Positions 1 to 7,238 of a DNA stretch of 26,761 nucleotides are shown here, in pieces. Source of the DNA: JBGPJM01 sp041485385 (lineage in GTDB: Bacteria > Planctomycetota > Phycisphaerae > Phycisphaerales > UBA1924). The stretch's first letter is position 1. Each line of letters starts with the position of its first letter. A program made the position numbers and the translations under genes. The stretch lies in contig JBGPJM010000045.1 in assembly GCA_041485385.1 (NCBI GenBank), positions 1 through 26,761 of the forward strand. The letters are read 5' to 3'. The notes beneath the pieces are model-generated. The model was given only the letters and a program-made list of their open reading frames with translations. It ran no database searches and was not told the DNA's origin.

Positions 1-1
1 G

Positions 2-649
2 CCGATGGCGCTGCTCACGGCCATCGGCGTCGTGGCGCTGGTCTACCTGCTGATTCAGGTCGTCTGCATCGGCACCCTGCCGGAACTGGCCGGCTCGCAG
101 CGCCCTCTGGCCGATGCCAGCCGCCGCTTCCTCGGACCGGCGGGCGCGGCGATCATCTCCGCCGGGGCCGTGGTGTCGATCGTCGGGAACCTGAGCCTCC
201 TTGGCCTTGCCGGCGCACGGCTCCCGTTTGCGATGGCGGAGCGTGGTGAACTGCCGCGGTTCCTCGCTCGAACGCACCGGCGCTTCCGCACGCCGTGGTG
301 CTCCATCATCCTGACGTGCGGCATCGCGCTGGTGCTGACACTCTCGGGCACGTTCGTCTATGCGCTCACGCTCAGCACGCTCACGCGCCTGATGACCTAC
401 GGCGCGACGTGCGTGGCCCTCCTCCTCCTGCGCCGCCGGCCGGGGGCGCCGCCGGCGATGTTCCGCGTGCCCGCGGGGTCCATCCTCGCGGTCGGGACTC
501 TGGCCCTGGTGGTCTGGCTGCTCTCCAACAGCACGGCGCGAGAGGCCCGCGACACAGCCATCGCCGGCGGGCTGGGCCTGGTGATCTACCTCGCCCACCG
601 GTGGCGGCGCCGCGGGAACAGCACCGCTAGAGCATGGACGGCATCATGA
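2..649 (+). CDS. APC-family amino acid permease, C-terminal part (5' end outside window)
   Basis: The frame is open from the window edge to a TGA at 647-649, so only about the last 215 residues are seen. Hydrophobic helices appear at about residues 4-24, 46-68, 98-122, 127-141, 153-173 and 184-195 of the visible part. The loop following the second helix contains RLPFAMAERGELPRFLARTH, which matches the APC-superfamily pattern (an R..aMA..G.LP..fa..H motif followed by TPW) placed before TM8-9 in the APA and LAT-like antiporters. The protein would be an inner-membrane amino-acid or polyamine transporter, of unknown substrate. It ends in a basic tail (HRWRRRG). The family call is well supported and the specificity is not. 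The next gene begins 464 bp downstream. Confidence 0.8.
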   Translation, partial: PMALLTAIGVVALVYLLIQVVCIGTLPELAGSQRPLADASRRFLGPAGAAIISAGAVVSIVGNLSLLGLAGARLPFAMAERGELPRFLARTHRRFRTPWCSIILTCGIALVLTLSGTFVYALTLSTLTRLMTYGATCVALLLLRRRPGAPPAMFRVPAGSILAVGTLALVVWLLSNSTAREARDTAIAGGLGLVIYLAHRWRRRGNSTARAWTAS

Positions 650-1113
650 CCGGGCGCACGAGCCACCGGGGACCAGGGCAAGATCGGCATGACGAAAAGA
701 AAGGGCTTGGGGGCGTTTCTCTGTGCGTGGTCGGGGAGCGCATGCACCCCTGCGGGCCGAGATGGTGCGCGGCCTCTGCGGGCGGTTGGGGGCGTGGGGT
801 GGGGCGGTTGCCGGATGTCCGCCCTGGGAGTCAAGGGCGGGTCCTTTCCGGGGGTTGCGCTCCCTCGGGGACTCGGTCGCTCCACCCCCCCTCCCCCGCA
901 ACGATCGCCGAGGCGGGCGGAGAGGGACCCGAGCGTGCGCTCGCCGCTTCCTGGCTTGGCAGGAGGCGCAACGAGCAAACCATACTCAATCTGGCGTCGG
1001 CCGGCATCAGGCGCCGGATTCTCTCGTATGGTGTTGAGGCACGCTCCTCACGCGTCGCCCACACGTGGCGTGCCATCTCGGGATTGCGTTGTCACTTCAA
1101 CAGCGGAGCATTT
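650..1113. other. Intergenic region, no convincing gene
   Basis: No start with a ribosome binding site and no protein-like frame is found here. The frame of the downstream gene stays open through this stretch, but its translation is Arg/Pro/Gly-rich without domain character. A 17-nt C-tract at 883-899 is identical to one at 15739-15755. Near the right end, an inverted repeat pairs 1038-1044 (GGCACGC) with 1068-1074 (GCGTGCC) and may structure the 5' leader of the downstream gene. No clear -35/-10 pair was found. Confidence 0.5.
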
Positions 1114-3546
1114 ATGAACGGGCATCGCCTGGTTGTTGTGATTGTGGCCGCGTTGGCATTGTGCACGAGCGTTCGGGCCCAGCCCTGCGGGCCGCAATGG
1201 TCGGGTGAGTTCACCGGCGATGGGACCGACAACCACGTCCGCGCGCTGGTCCTGTTTGACGATGGCGCCGGAGAGGCCGTCTACGCGGCCGGCTACTTCG
1301 GCGCCGCCGGCGCCGCCCGCGCCCCGCATATCGCGAAGTTCGACGGGACGGAATGGCACGCTCTGGGCGACGGGGTTGATGGCGATGTCTATGCGATGGC
1401 CGTGCTTGTCGACGGCACCGGCCCGTCCCTGTACGCCGCCGGCAACTTCCTGAATGCCGGCGGTTCACCCGCGCGCCGGATTGCCAGGTGGGATGGCGCA
1501 CACTGGCACCCCGTTGGCAGCGGCGTCGACAACCTCGTCCGGGCCCTTGCCGCCTTCGACGATGGCCACGGCCCGGCGATGTACGCCGCGGGCTTTTTCA
1601 CCGAGGCCGGCGGAGTTCCCGCGCAGGGCATCGCCAAGTGGGACGGGCAGGCCTGGTCACCCGTCAGCGGAGGACTCACCGGCTTGGGTTATTCGCTGGC
1701 GGCGCACGACGACGGAACCGGCCCGGCGCTCTTCGTCGGCGGCAACTTTACCGGCGCGGGCGGCGTGAGCGCGAGCCGTATCGCGCGCTGGGACGGTGCT
1801 GCCTGGTCGGCCGTTGGGGCCGGTATGAACTCAACGGTTGTCACCCTTCTCTCCGACCCGGCCGCCACGCCCCCTGCGCTGTACGCCGGCGGATTGTTCA
1901 GCGTTGCCGGCGTCGCTCCGGCCCTCGGGGTTGCGAAGCTGCAGGGAGGTGAATGGACGGGCGTGGGGGACGGGGTCAACAGCTTCGTGTCCGCGCTGGC
2001 GCTGCTCGAGACGAGCCAGGGTGACGAGCTGGTGGCCGCCGGCAACTTCACCTCCGCCGGAAGCGGACGGCCCGCCCGCTACGTCGCGCGCCTCGAGAAT
2101 GGTCGATGGAATCCAGTCGCCGGCGGCGTCGGCTCGGTTGCCCGTGCCCTGCTCGCCTACCACGACGATTCCGGGCCCGTCCTCTTTGTCGGAGGCGAGT
2201 TCGAGATGGCCGGTTCCCTTCCCGCCGCCCACATCGCCGCGGCGCGCGGAAACGCCTGGGGTACGGTGGGCGATGACCGCGGGATCAGCGGGGATGTCCA
2301 GTTCATGACCTCCGTCGACGCCCTGGAACGGTTCGATGACGGCGCGGGCCCCGCGGTCTTCGCCGGCGGGCTGTTCTCGCGCGCCGGCGGCGCTGCGGTG
2401 CACAACCTGGCGCGCTGGGACGGCGATCAATGGTCGGACGTCGGCGGCGGGGTGACCGGCGATCCCGGCATGACGGCGCGCGTCAACGCGGTCCGGGCGT
2501 TCGGAGATTCGCACGGGCCCGCTGTCTACGTGGGCGGTTTCTTCGCCGCGGCGGGCGGCGTGCGCACCGCCGGCATCGCGCGATGGGATGGTGTGCACTG
2601 GTCGGCGCTCGGTGACGGCCTCGGGCCGACGATCGGTGGAGGCGCGCCGACGGTCTATGCCCTCCAGGTCTTTGACGATGGGCGGGGGCCCGGCCTGTTC
2701 GTGGGCGGGCTGTTTACCTCGGCGGGTGGCATCGCGTCGAGCAACGTCGCCAGGTGGGATGGTTCTCAATGGACGGCGGCCGGGGCCGGGCTCACCGGTC
2801 AGGTCAACTCGCTCGCCGTTTTCGACGATGGGCACGGCCCGGCGCTCTACGCCGGCGGGAACCTGATCCCGCCGCTCAACCGATGGAACGGCACGCAGTG
2901 GGAAGCCGTCGGCCCCGGCTTCCTCGATCCGTACAGCCGACTCGTCGCGATGACGGTCGCCGACGTGGGTGATGGCCCCGCCCTCTACGTCGGGGGGACC
3001 GTGGTTCGCAACCCCAACAGCCAATCGCTCGGCGTTGCGCGCTGGGACGGGGTGTCCTGGCGGACCTTGGTGCCGGTCGGCGAACCCTGCCCCGACGTTG
3101 GGTGTATCTACGCCAGAGCGCTGGCGCCGCTCGACGACGGCACCTCGCGCGCCCTGTACGTGGGCGGCAGCTTCCGCTACGGGCAGACCGGCCGGACCGG
3201 GATGCTGGCCCGTTGGGACGGTAGTACGTGGTCCCGTGTGGCCGGCGGCCTCGACGCGCCGGTGAACGCCCTGCTGACCCTTGAGGGTCCGGTCGCCCCT
3301 TCGCTGCTTGTCGGCGGTGAGTTTCAGCTCGCTGGCGATTCCCATGCTCAGCGTGTTGCTCGGCTGGTCGCCTGCCCGCCTGCATGCCCGGCCGACTGGG
3401 ATCGCTCCGGCTCGGTTGATTCCTTCGACTTCTTCTCGTTCCTGATCGACTTCTTCGCCGGGCTGGGGGACTTCAACCATGACGGCCTGATCAACTCCCA
3501 GGATTTCTTTGACTTCCTCACCGCTTTCTTCCGTGGCTGTCCGTGA
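1114..3546 (+). CDS. Secreted 14-repeat (probable beta-propeller) protein with C-terminal dockerin-like module
   Basis: The protein has 810 residues from the ATG at 1114, preceded by CGGAG at 1104-1108. The upstream in-frame extension lacks protein character, and this start places a signal peptide at residues 1-22 (basic MNGHR, hydrophobic core, cleavage near VRA-QP). Residues 25-750 carry 14 degenerate repeats of about 50 residues, each with a VxALxxFDDGxGPALYxGGxF core, then AGG and IARWDGxxWxxVGxG. Fourteen is twice seven, which would suit two seven-bladed propellers, but the fold is inferred. Residues 750-810 hold two EF-hand-like dockerin loops, DWDRSGSVDSFD and DFNHDGLINSQD, followed by FFDFLTAFFRGCP. 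This is the Cys-ending planctomycete dockerin-anchor type, probably a surface or export module. Substrate and partner are unknown. Confidence 0.85.
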   Translation: MNGHRLVVVIVAALALCTSVRAQPCGPQWSGEFTGDGTDNHVRALVLFDDGAGEAVYAAGYFGAAGAARAPHIAKFDGTEWHALGDGVDGDVYAMAVLVDGTGPSLYAAGNFLNAGGSPARRIARWDGAHWHPVGSGVDNLVRALAAFDDGHGPAMYAAGFFTEAGGVPAQGIAKWDGQAWSPVSGGLTGLGYSLAAHDDGTGPALFVGGNFTGAGGVSASRIARWDGAAWSAVGAGMNSTVVTLLSDPAATPPALYAGGLFSVAGVAPALGVAKLQGGEWTGVGDGVNSFVSALALLETSQGDELVAAGNFTSAGSGRPARYVARLENGRWNPVAGGVGSVARALLAYHDDSGPVLFVGGEFEMAGSLPAAHIAAARGNAWGTVGDDRGISGDVQFMTSVDALERFDDGAGPAVFAGGLFSRAGGAAVHNLARWDGDQWSDVGGGVTGDPGMTARVNAVRAFGDSHGPAVYVGGFFAAAGGVRTAGIARWDGVHWSALGDGLGPTIGGGAPTVYALQVFDDGRGPGLFVGGLFTSAGGIASSNVARWDGSQWTAAGAGLTGQVNSLAVFDDGHGPALYAGGNLIPPLNRWNGTQWEAVGPGFLDPYSRLVAMTVADVGDGPALYVGGTVVRNPNSQSLGVARWDGVSWRTLVPVGEPCPDVGCIYARALAPLDDGTSRALYVGGSFRYGQTGRTGMLARWDGSTWSRVAGGLDAPVNALLTLEGPVAPSLLVGGEFQLAGDSHAQRVARLVACPPACPADWDRSGSVDSFDFFSFLIDFFAGLGDFNHDGLINSQDFFDFLTAFFRGCP

Positions 3547-3593
3547 GGGTAGGGGGGGGCACCTCGAGGGATCGTCTGAAGGGAGCGAAGAAA

Positions 3594-3623
3594 GCCCCGA
3601 GGCTCGGGTGGAGCGCTCGGGGC
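3594..3623 (-). terminator. Rho-independent terminator of the dockerin-cytochrome gene
   Basis: GCCCCGAG at 3594-3601 pairs with CTCGGGGC at 3616-3623. Inside it, GCTC at 3602-3605 pairs with GAGC at 3611-3614 around a GGGTG loop. The result is a 12-bp stem with one bulged G. Read on the minus strand, the hairpin is followed by TTTCTTC (complement of 3587-3593), a U-rich tail. It lies 62 bp past the stop of the minus-strand gene, between convergent genes. On the plus strand no U-tract follows. Confidence 0.75.
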
Positions 3624-3684
3624 CGGTGGGAGCACACGCGTTCTTCGGACAGTCAATCGAGTCGGTTCGATCGGTTCAGGTCGG

Positions 3685-4314
3685 TCAGCAGCCGGCGAAG
3701 AAGGCGGTGAGGAAGTCGAAGAAGTCCTGGGAGTTGACCACGCCGCTGTGGTTGAAGTCGGCGGCGGGCGCGTTGGCGAAGAAGGCGGAAAGGAAATCGA
3801 AGAAGTCCTGAGAGTTGACGAGGCCGTCGTGGTTGAAGTCGGCGGCGCATGGGGGCGGGGGCGTCTCGCTGACGCCGGTGACGGGGGCGGCGGGGTTGGG
3901 GCCGCAGGGATCGGTGCCGGTGGCGCCGATGAGGCCGGGGTTGTAGCCGACCTGGCCGGGGAGATCGGTCCTGGCGGCGAGGATCTCGACGTGGTTGGAG
4001 GTGCCGTCGCCGTCGGAGTCGGCGCCGTCGATGTCGGCGATGGCCTGGGCGATCGTGCGTCCGGCGGCGAGGCGGGTGGCGAGGGCTTCCCTGTAGCAGT
4101 TGCCGACGGTGCTGGTATTCGGGGGCTGGTGGCAGACGTTGCAGTTGCTGCCGGTCTGCGCGAGCATGCGGGCGGGGAGAGTGGAGGCGGGGTAGGCGGT
4201 GGTGAAGGCGGTGACGTACGACGGGTGGCCGGCGGCGGTGAGCGCGACGGACCAGGTCGCGGCCCCGGCGGCGAGGAGGACGAGGGCGCTGGGGATGGTT
4301 CGGGATGGTCTCAT
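3685..4314 (-). CDS. Secreted mono-haem (CxxCH) protein with paired dockerin-like C-terminus
   Basis: The protein has 209 residues from the ATG complementary to 4312-4314, with AGGAG (complement of 4321-4325) six bases upstream. A longer frame to 4452 adds 46 non-conserved Arg/Pro-rich residues and lacks this site. A signal peptide fits residues 1-29. GSNCNVCHQPP at residues 55-65 contains a CxxCH covalent haem-c motif (C58, C61, H62). DIDGADSDGDGTSN at about 100-113 is an acidic calcium-binding-type loop. The last 55 residues contain two loops, DFNHDGLVNSQD and DFNHSGVVNSQD, each followed by FFDFLxAFF, nearly the same as the tail of the convergent neighbour. The protein is probably exported to the periplasm or cell surface. 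Its redox partner is unknown, and haem loading depends on cytochrome-c maturation genes not seen here. Confidence 0.8.
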   Translation of the reverse strand: MRPSRTIPSALVLLAAGAATWSVALTAAGHPSYVTAFTTAYPASTLPARMLAQTGSNCNVCHQPPNTSTVGNCYREALATRLAAGRTIAQAIADIDGADSDGDGTSNHVEILAARTDLPGQVGYNPGLIGATGTDPCGPNPAAPVTGVSETPPPPCAADFNHDGLVNSQDFFDFLSAFFANAPAADFNHSGVVNSQDFFDFLTAFFAGC

Positions 4315-4794
4315 CAGGAACTCCTTTCTGGGGTTGGCGCGGAAGACGGGGCGGCGCGGTATGAACCGTGGGCGCGCGGGCTCCGTCATTCGGGCGCTTG
4401 GGGATTGAGGGACGTACGTGTGCGAAGCCTTCGCATGGGATTCGGAGAACAACGTTGGTGCCAGCGGCGGTGCCGGAGGGATCGGAGCGCGGCTCGGCGC
4501 GGCGACCCTACCGGAAGAGGGTGAGCGTGTGAGCGGGCTGGAGGAATGCAGCCGACAAACGGAGGAGGAGAGCCGGTTCCGGCGTGGGCGCGGGATCGCC
4601 AGCGCGGTGGTGGCTGATCTCGGCCGCGGCTGGAGGAGCGGCGTCTCTCAGTTGCGGTAGAGCGATTCTCCGGAGTGGGAGCGACGCCGGGAGGGACTGA
4701 CCGGAACGGGTTATGCGGCAGCGAATTGGGTGACGGGGTCGGCGCGCCGGCACTCCGGCGATTCCACTACCATGACCACCCAGAAGGAGCGGGC
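4315..4794. promoter_or_regulatory. Divergent intergenic region with palindromes
   Basis: This 480-bp region separates divergent genes, so both promoters should lie here. ACGTACGT at 4412-4419 is a perfect 8-bp palindrome. TGCGAAG-C-CTTCGCA at 4421-4435 is a 15-bp palindrome with a single central base. Their adjacency suggests an operator, unproven. Nearer the plus-strand gene there is a hairpin (CGCCGG 4745-4750, CCGGCG 4755-4760) and a -10-like TACCAT at 4768-4773. The short frames here have no ribosome binding site or recognisable domain and are not called as genes. Confidence 0.4.
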
Positions 4795-6450
4795 ATGGCG
4801 CGGTTGCACGAGTATCAGGGGAAGGCGCTCTTGGCGCGGCATGGGATTGTGGTGCCGCGGGGTAGGGTGGCGGGGTCGGCGGAGGAGGCGGGGCGGATCG
4901 CGCGCGAGGTGGGGGGGAGGGTGGTCGTAAAGATGCAAGCGTGGACGACCAACCGCAAAGCGCTGGGGGGTGTGGCGTTTGCGGGGTCGGCGGAGGAGGC
5001 GGCGGGGCACGCCGAGCGCATGCTGGGGATGAAGGTGGGGAACTTCCCGGTGGTGCAGGTGCTGGTGGAGGAGATGCTGGCGATCAAGCACGAGCTGTTC
5101 GTGTCGGTGTTCATCGATGACAAGTCGCGGGGGCCGGCGATGCTGGTGTCGCTGGCGGGGGGATCGGGGATCGAGGAGCGGGCGCACGCGAGTGGGGGCG
5201 GTGGTGGTGGTGGTGTGAGGCGGTTCGAGTGTGATGTGAAGAGCGGGCCGAAGGAGGCGGAGGTGCGGGCGTTCCTGGCGGGGTCGGCGCTGCCGCGGGA
5301 GGTGCACGAGCCGCTGGTGGCGGCGGTGCGGAGCGTCTTCGGCGCGGCGAGGGCGAACGAGGCGAGGTCGCTGGAGATCAACCCGCTGGTGGTGACGGCG
5401 GACGCCCATCCTCGGGTGGTGGCGGCGGATTGCCGCGTGACGATCGATGACTACGCGGTGTTCCGGCATCCGGAGCTGGGGATCGAGATCGCGCGGGAGC
5501 TTGACCATCCGCCGACAGAGCTGGAGCGGATCGCGTACGCGGCGGAACAGGCGGACCACCGGGGGACGTTCTACTTCGCGCAGATGAACACGGTGGCGCT
5601 CGCGGGGTCGCGCGGGCTCATCGGGTTCCATGGGGCCGGCGGGGGTGGGTCGATGATGTCGATGGATGCGATTACGAACGAGGGGTTCACGATCGCGAAC
5701 TTCTGCGACACGAGCGGGAACCCGTCGCCGGCGAAGGTGTACCGGGCGGCGCGGATTATCCTGAGCCAGCCGGGGCTGTGCGGGTACTTCGGGTCCGGCT
5801 CGGGCGTGGCAAGCCAGGAGCAGTACTGGTCGGCGTATGGGCTGGCGAAGGCGTTCTGGGAGATGGAGCTGAATATCCCGGCGGTGATCCGGCTGGGGGG
5901 GAACACCGAGGACCGGGCGGTGGAGATCCTGGAGACTGCGTGCACGGGGCTGCCGGGGAGGGTGGAGGGGTACAGGAAGACGGATCCGCCGGCGAAGATC
6001 GCGAGGAGGTTCGCGGAGCTGGTGGGGGAGCACCTCGGTGGCGCAGAAGTCTCGCATCGGCGCGGCATCACTGCGCTCGAAGACTCGCCAGTGGTGGCAC
6101 CCAGGTCGGGTGCCGGAGTTCGCGTCTGGCGGCCGCGCCCGCCACGTCGTCCGTCGTTCGTCGGCACAAAGAGCGCGGCATGCTTCCCGGTCAACGGCGG
6201 CACTCTGTGGATCGACACGGGCGTGTGGAACTCCAGGTCCGCCGCCATCATCGCTCGTGCCGCGGGCCTGCTGAAGGACGACGCGGGCAAGCCCGCGCTC
6301 ACCGTGAAGCCCGACGAGCTGATGGGCAAGGACAGCGAGCTGATCGCCTGCGAGGTCGAGTGTCGACGCGACGGCGTGGGGGGCCTGTTTGTGGAGCTGG
6401 AGATACCCGGCCTGCACCCGCCACCGGGCGACCGCGGGGGCGGGAGGTGA
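4795..6450 (+). CDS. SucC/CcsA/AclB-like acyl-CoA synthetase beta subunit with extra C-terminal domain
   Basis: The protein has 551 residues, with GAAGGAG at 4783-4789 five bases before the ATG. Residues 1-220 form an ATP-grasp domain opening with LHEYQGKALLARHG as in SucC and ending with LEINPLVV at 193-200. Residues 240-410 form the CoA-ligase flavodoxin-like domain (GFHGAGGGG at 278-285, IPAVIRLGGNTE at 361-372). The usual SucC HAGGRGKAGG loop is replaced by WTTNRKALGG, and there is a poly-Gly insertion near 134-140. The NFT citrate-contact motif known in AclB/ACLY is not evident; the corresponding stretch reads GSGVASQEQYW. About 140 residues follow after 411, ending in IACEVECRRDGVGG and FVELEIPGL, where SucC and AclB (about 390-400 residues) would stop. 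With the alpha partner at 8505 it would ligate CoA to an acid using ATP. Citrate is inferred from that partner, and succinate or another acid remains possible. Confidence 0.75.
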   Translation: MARLHEYQGKALLARHGIVVPRGRVAGSAEEAGRIAREVGGRVVVKMQAWTTNRKALGGVAFAGSAEEAAGHAERMLGMKVGNFPVVQVLVEEMLAIKHELFVSVFIDDKSRGPAMLVSLAGGSGIEERAHASGGGGGGGVRRFECDVKSGPKEAEVRAFLAGSALPREVHEPLVAAVRSVFGAARANEARSLEINPLVVTADAHPRVVAADCRVTIDDYAVFRHPELGIEIARELDHPPTELERIAYAAEQADHRGTFYFAQMNTVALAGSRGLIGFHGAGGGGSMMSMDAITNEGFTIANFCDTSGNPSPAKVYRAARIILSQPGLCGYFGSGSGVASQEQYWSAYGLAKAFWEMELNIPAVIRLGGNTEDRAVEILETACTGLPGRVEGYRKTDPPAKIARRFAELVGEHLGGAEVSHRRGITALEDSPVVAPRSGAGVRVWRPRPPRRPSFVGTKSAACFPVNGGTLWIDTGVWNSRSAAIIARAAGLLKDDAGKPALTVKPDELMGKDSELIACEVECRRDGVGGLFVELEIPGLHPPPGDRGGGR

Positions 6451-6461
6451 ACCTCGACGAA

Positions 6462-7199
6462 ATGATCTCGAAGGTCGTCGCGCTCGGGCGAGAGGAAGTC
6501 AACTTCGACCTGGGCAATCCCGAACCGGCGGAGGCGTGGGTCGCCGCGGAGCGCAGGCTCGGCCGCCCCATCGCCAGATCGTGGCGCCGCTTTGTCGGCG
6601 AGTTCGGCGCCGGCCGGATCTGGGTGCGCAGTGGAGCACACCCCCAGCGGGACGATCGGGCACCCCCGGCGCGGAATGCGTTCCAGGTTGGCGACGCGTG
6701 CGGCAACCAGACCGAATTCGACATCACGGTGCATGATGCGTTGCTCACCGGGCCGTTCCGGTATGGGTTCCGCCTTGGTGGGGACGAGGAGAAGAACTGG
6801 TGCTGGGTGGGGAGCGATTTCAGCGGCGATTGCCTGCTGCTCCGTGCGGAGACGGCGTGGGGCGATGCTCCGGTGGACGCGGAGCTGGCCTGGTACAACC
6901 ACGAGCTTGCCGAGTTGACGTACCGCTGGCCGGGGCTCGCGGAGTTCCTGGGGCAGATGGTCGAATGGCATCAGGGAGGGCGTCCGGAGCTCATGGGCGA
7001 GCGTCGCCGGTCAGCGGACCGTTTGGAACGAATCGTGCCTGATGTCCCGGTGTTGTCGGCGATGGCCAACGCCGCGGGCTGGGTCAGGTGTCCCCATTGT
7101 GGATGGCGGTTCTTGATTGATGACGGACGTGAATGGGAGGGCGGGGTCCACCACCGATGCGGGCAGCGGCTCGATGTCTCTCCGCATCGTCCCGGCTGA
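6462..7199 (+). CDS. SUKH/SMI1-KNR4-like protein with C-terminal zinc ribbon
   Basis: The frame runs from the ATG at 6462, preceded by GGAGGTGA at 6443-6450, which overlaps the stop of the upstream gene. An alternative GTG at 6447, overlapping that stop as GTGA, would add five residues (250 instead of 245). The N-terminal part, with AERRLGRPIARSWRRFVGEFG, resembles the start of SMI1/KNR4 (SUKH) domains, in which a short helix precedes a patterned beta region. WCWVGSDFSGDCLLL and the acidic tail of that region also fit, though weakly. The C-terminal WVRCPHCGWRF, with a later HHRCG, gives three Cys and nearby His suitable for a zinc ribbon. SUKH proteins include immunity proteins, but no toxin gene is seen nearby. 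Start and family are tentative; that it is a gene is likely from its position and protein-like sequence. Confidence 0.55.
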   Translation: MISKVVALGREEVNFDLGNPEPAEAWVAAERRLGRPIARSWRRFVGEFGAGRIWVRSGAHPQRDDRAPPARNAFQVGDACGNQTEFDITVHDALLTGPFRYGFRLGGDEEKNWCWVGSDFSGDCLLLRAETAWGDAPVDAELAWYNHELAELTYRWPGLAEFLGQMVEWHQGGRPELMGERRRSADRLERIVPDVPVLSAMANAAGWVRCPHCGWRFLIDDGREWEGGVHHRCGQRLDVSPHRPG

Positions 7200-7238
7200 T
7201 CCGCGCGGTAAGCTGGATCTCTTAACCGGAGCATACTC

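Noticed and set aside
1831..3480. Long open frame on the minus strand opposite the repeat protein
   Set aside because: It is Arg/Gly/Val-rich and lacks domain motifs. It mirrors the repeat gene, whose signal peptide, repeats and dockerin tail are clear.
3664..3674. GGTTCGATC-like sequence recalling a tRNA T-loop
   Set aside because: No matching stems or anticodon arm could be drawn in the flanks; the sequence is part of a run of short GTCGGTT-like repeats.
3748..4524. Plus-strand Gly/Val-rich frame opposite the haem protein
   Set aside because: Low-complexity composition with no start signal; the minus-strand gene has a signal peptide, CxxCH and dockerin loops.
5197..5218. Short GGT/GGC repeat that could be taken for a microsatellite insertion
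   Set aside because: It encodes the poly-Gly linker of the beta subunit in frame; no sign of frameshift.
4711..6417. Minus-strand open frame of over 500 codons
   Set aside because: It is Arg/His/Pro-rich antisense of the acyl-CoA synthetase beta gene, a result of high GC.
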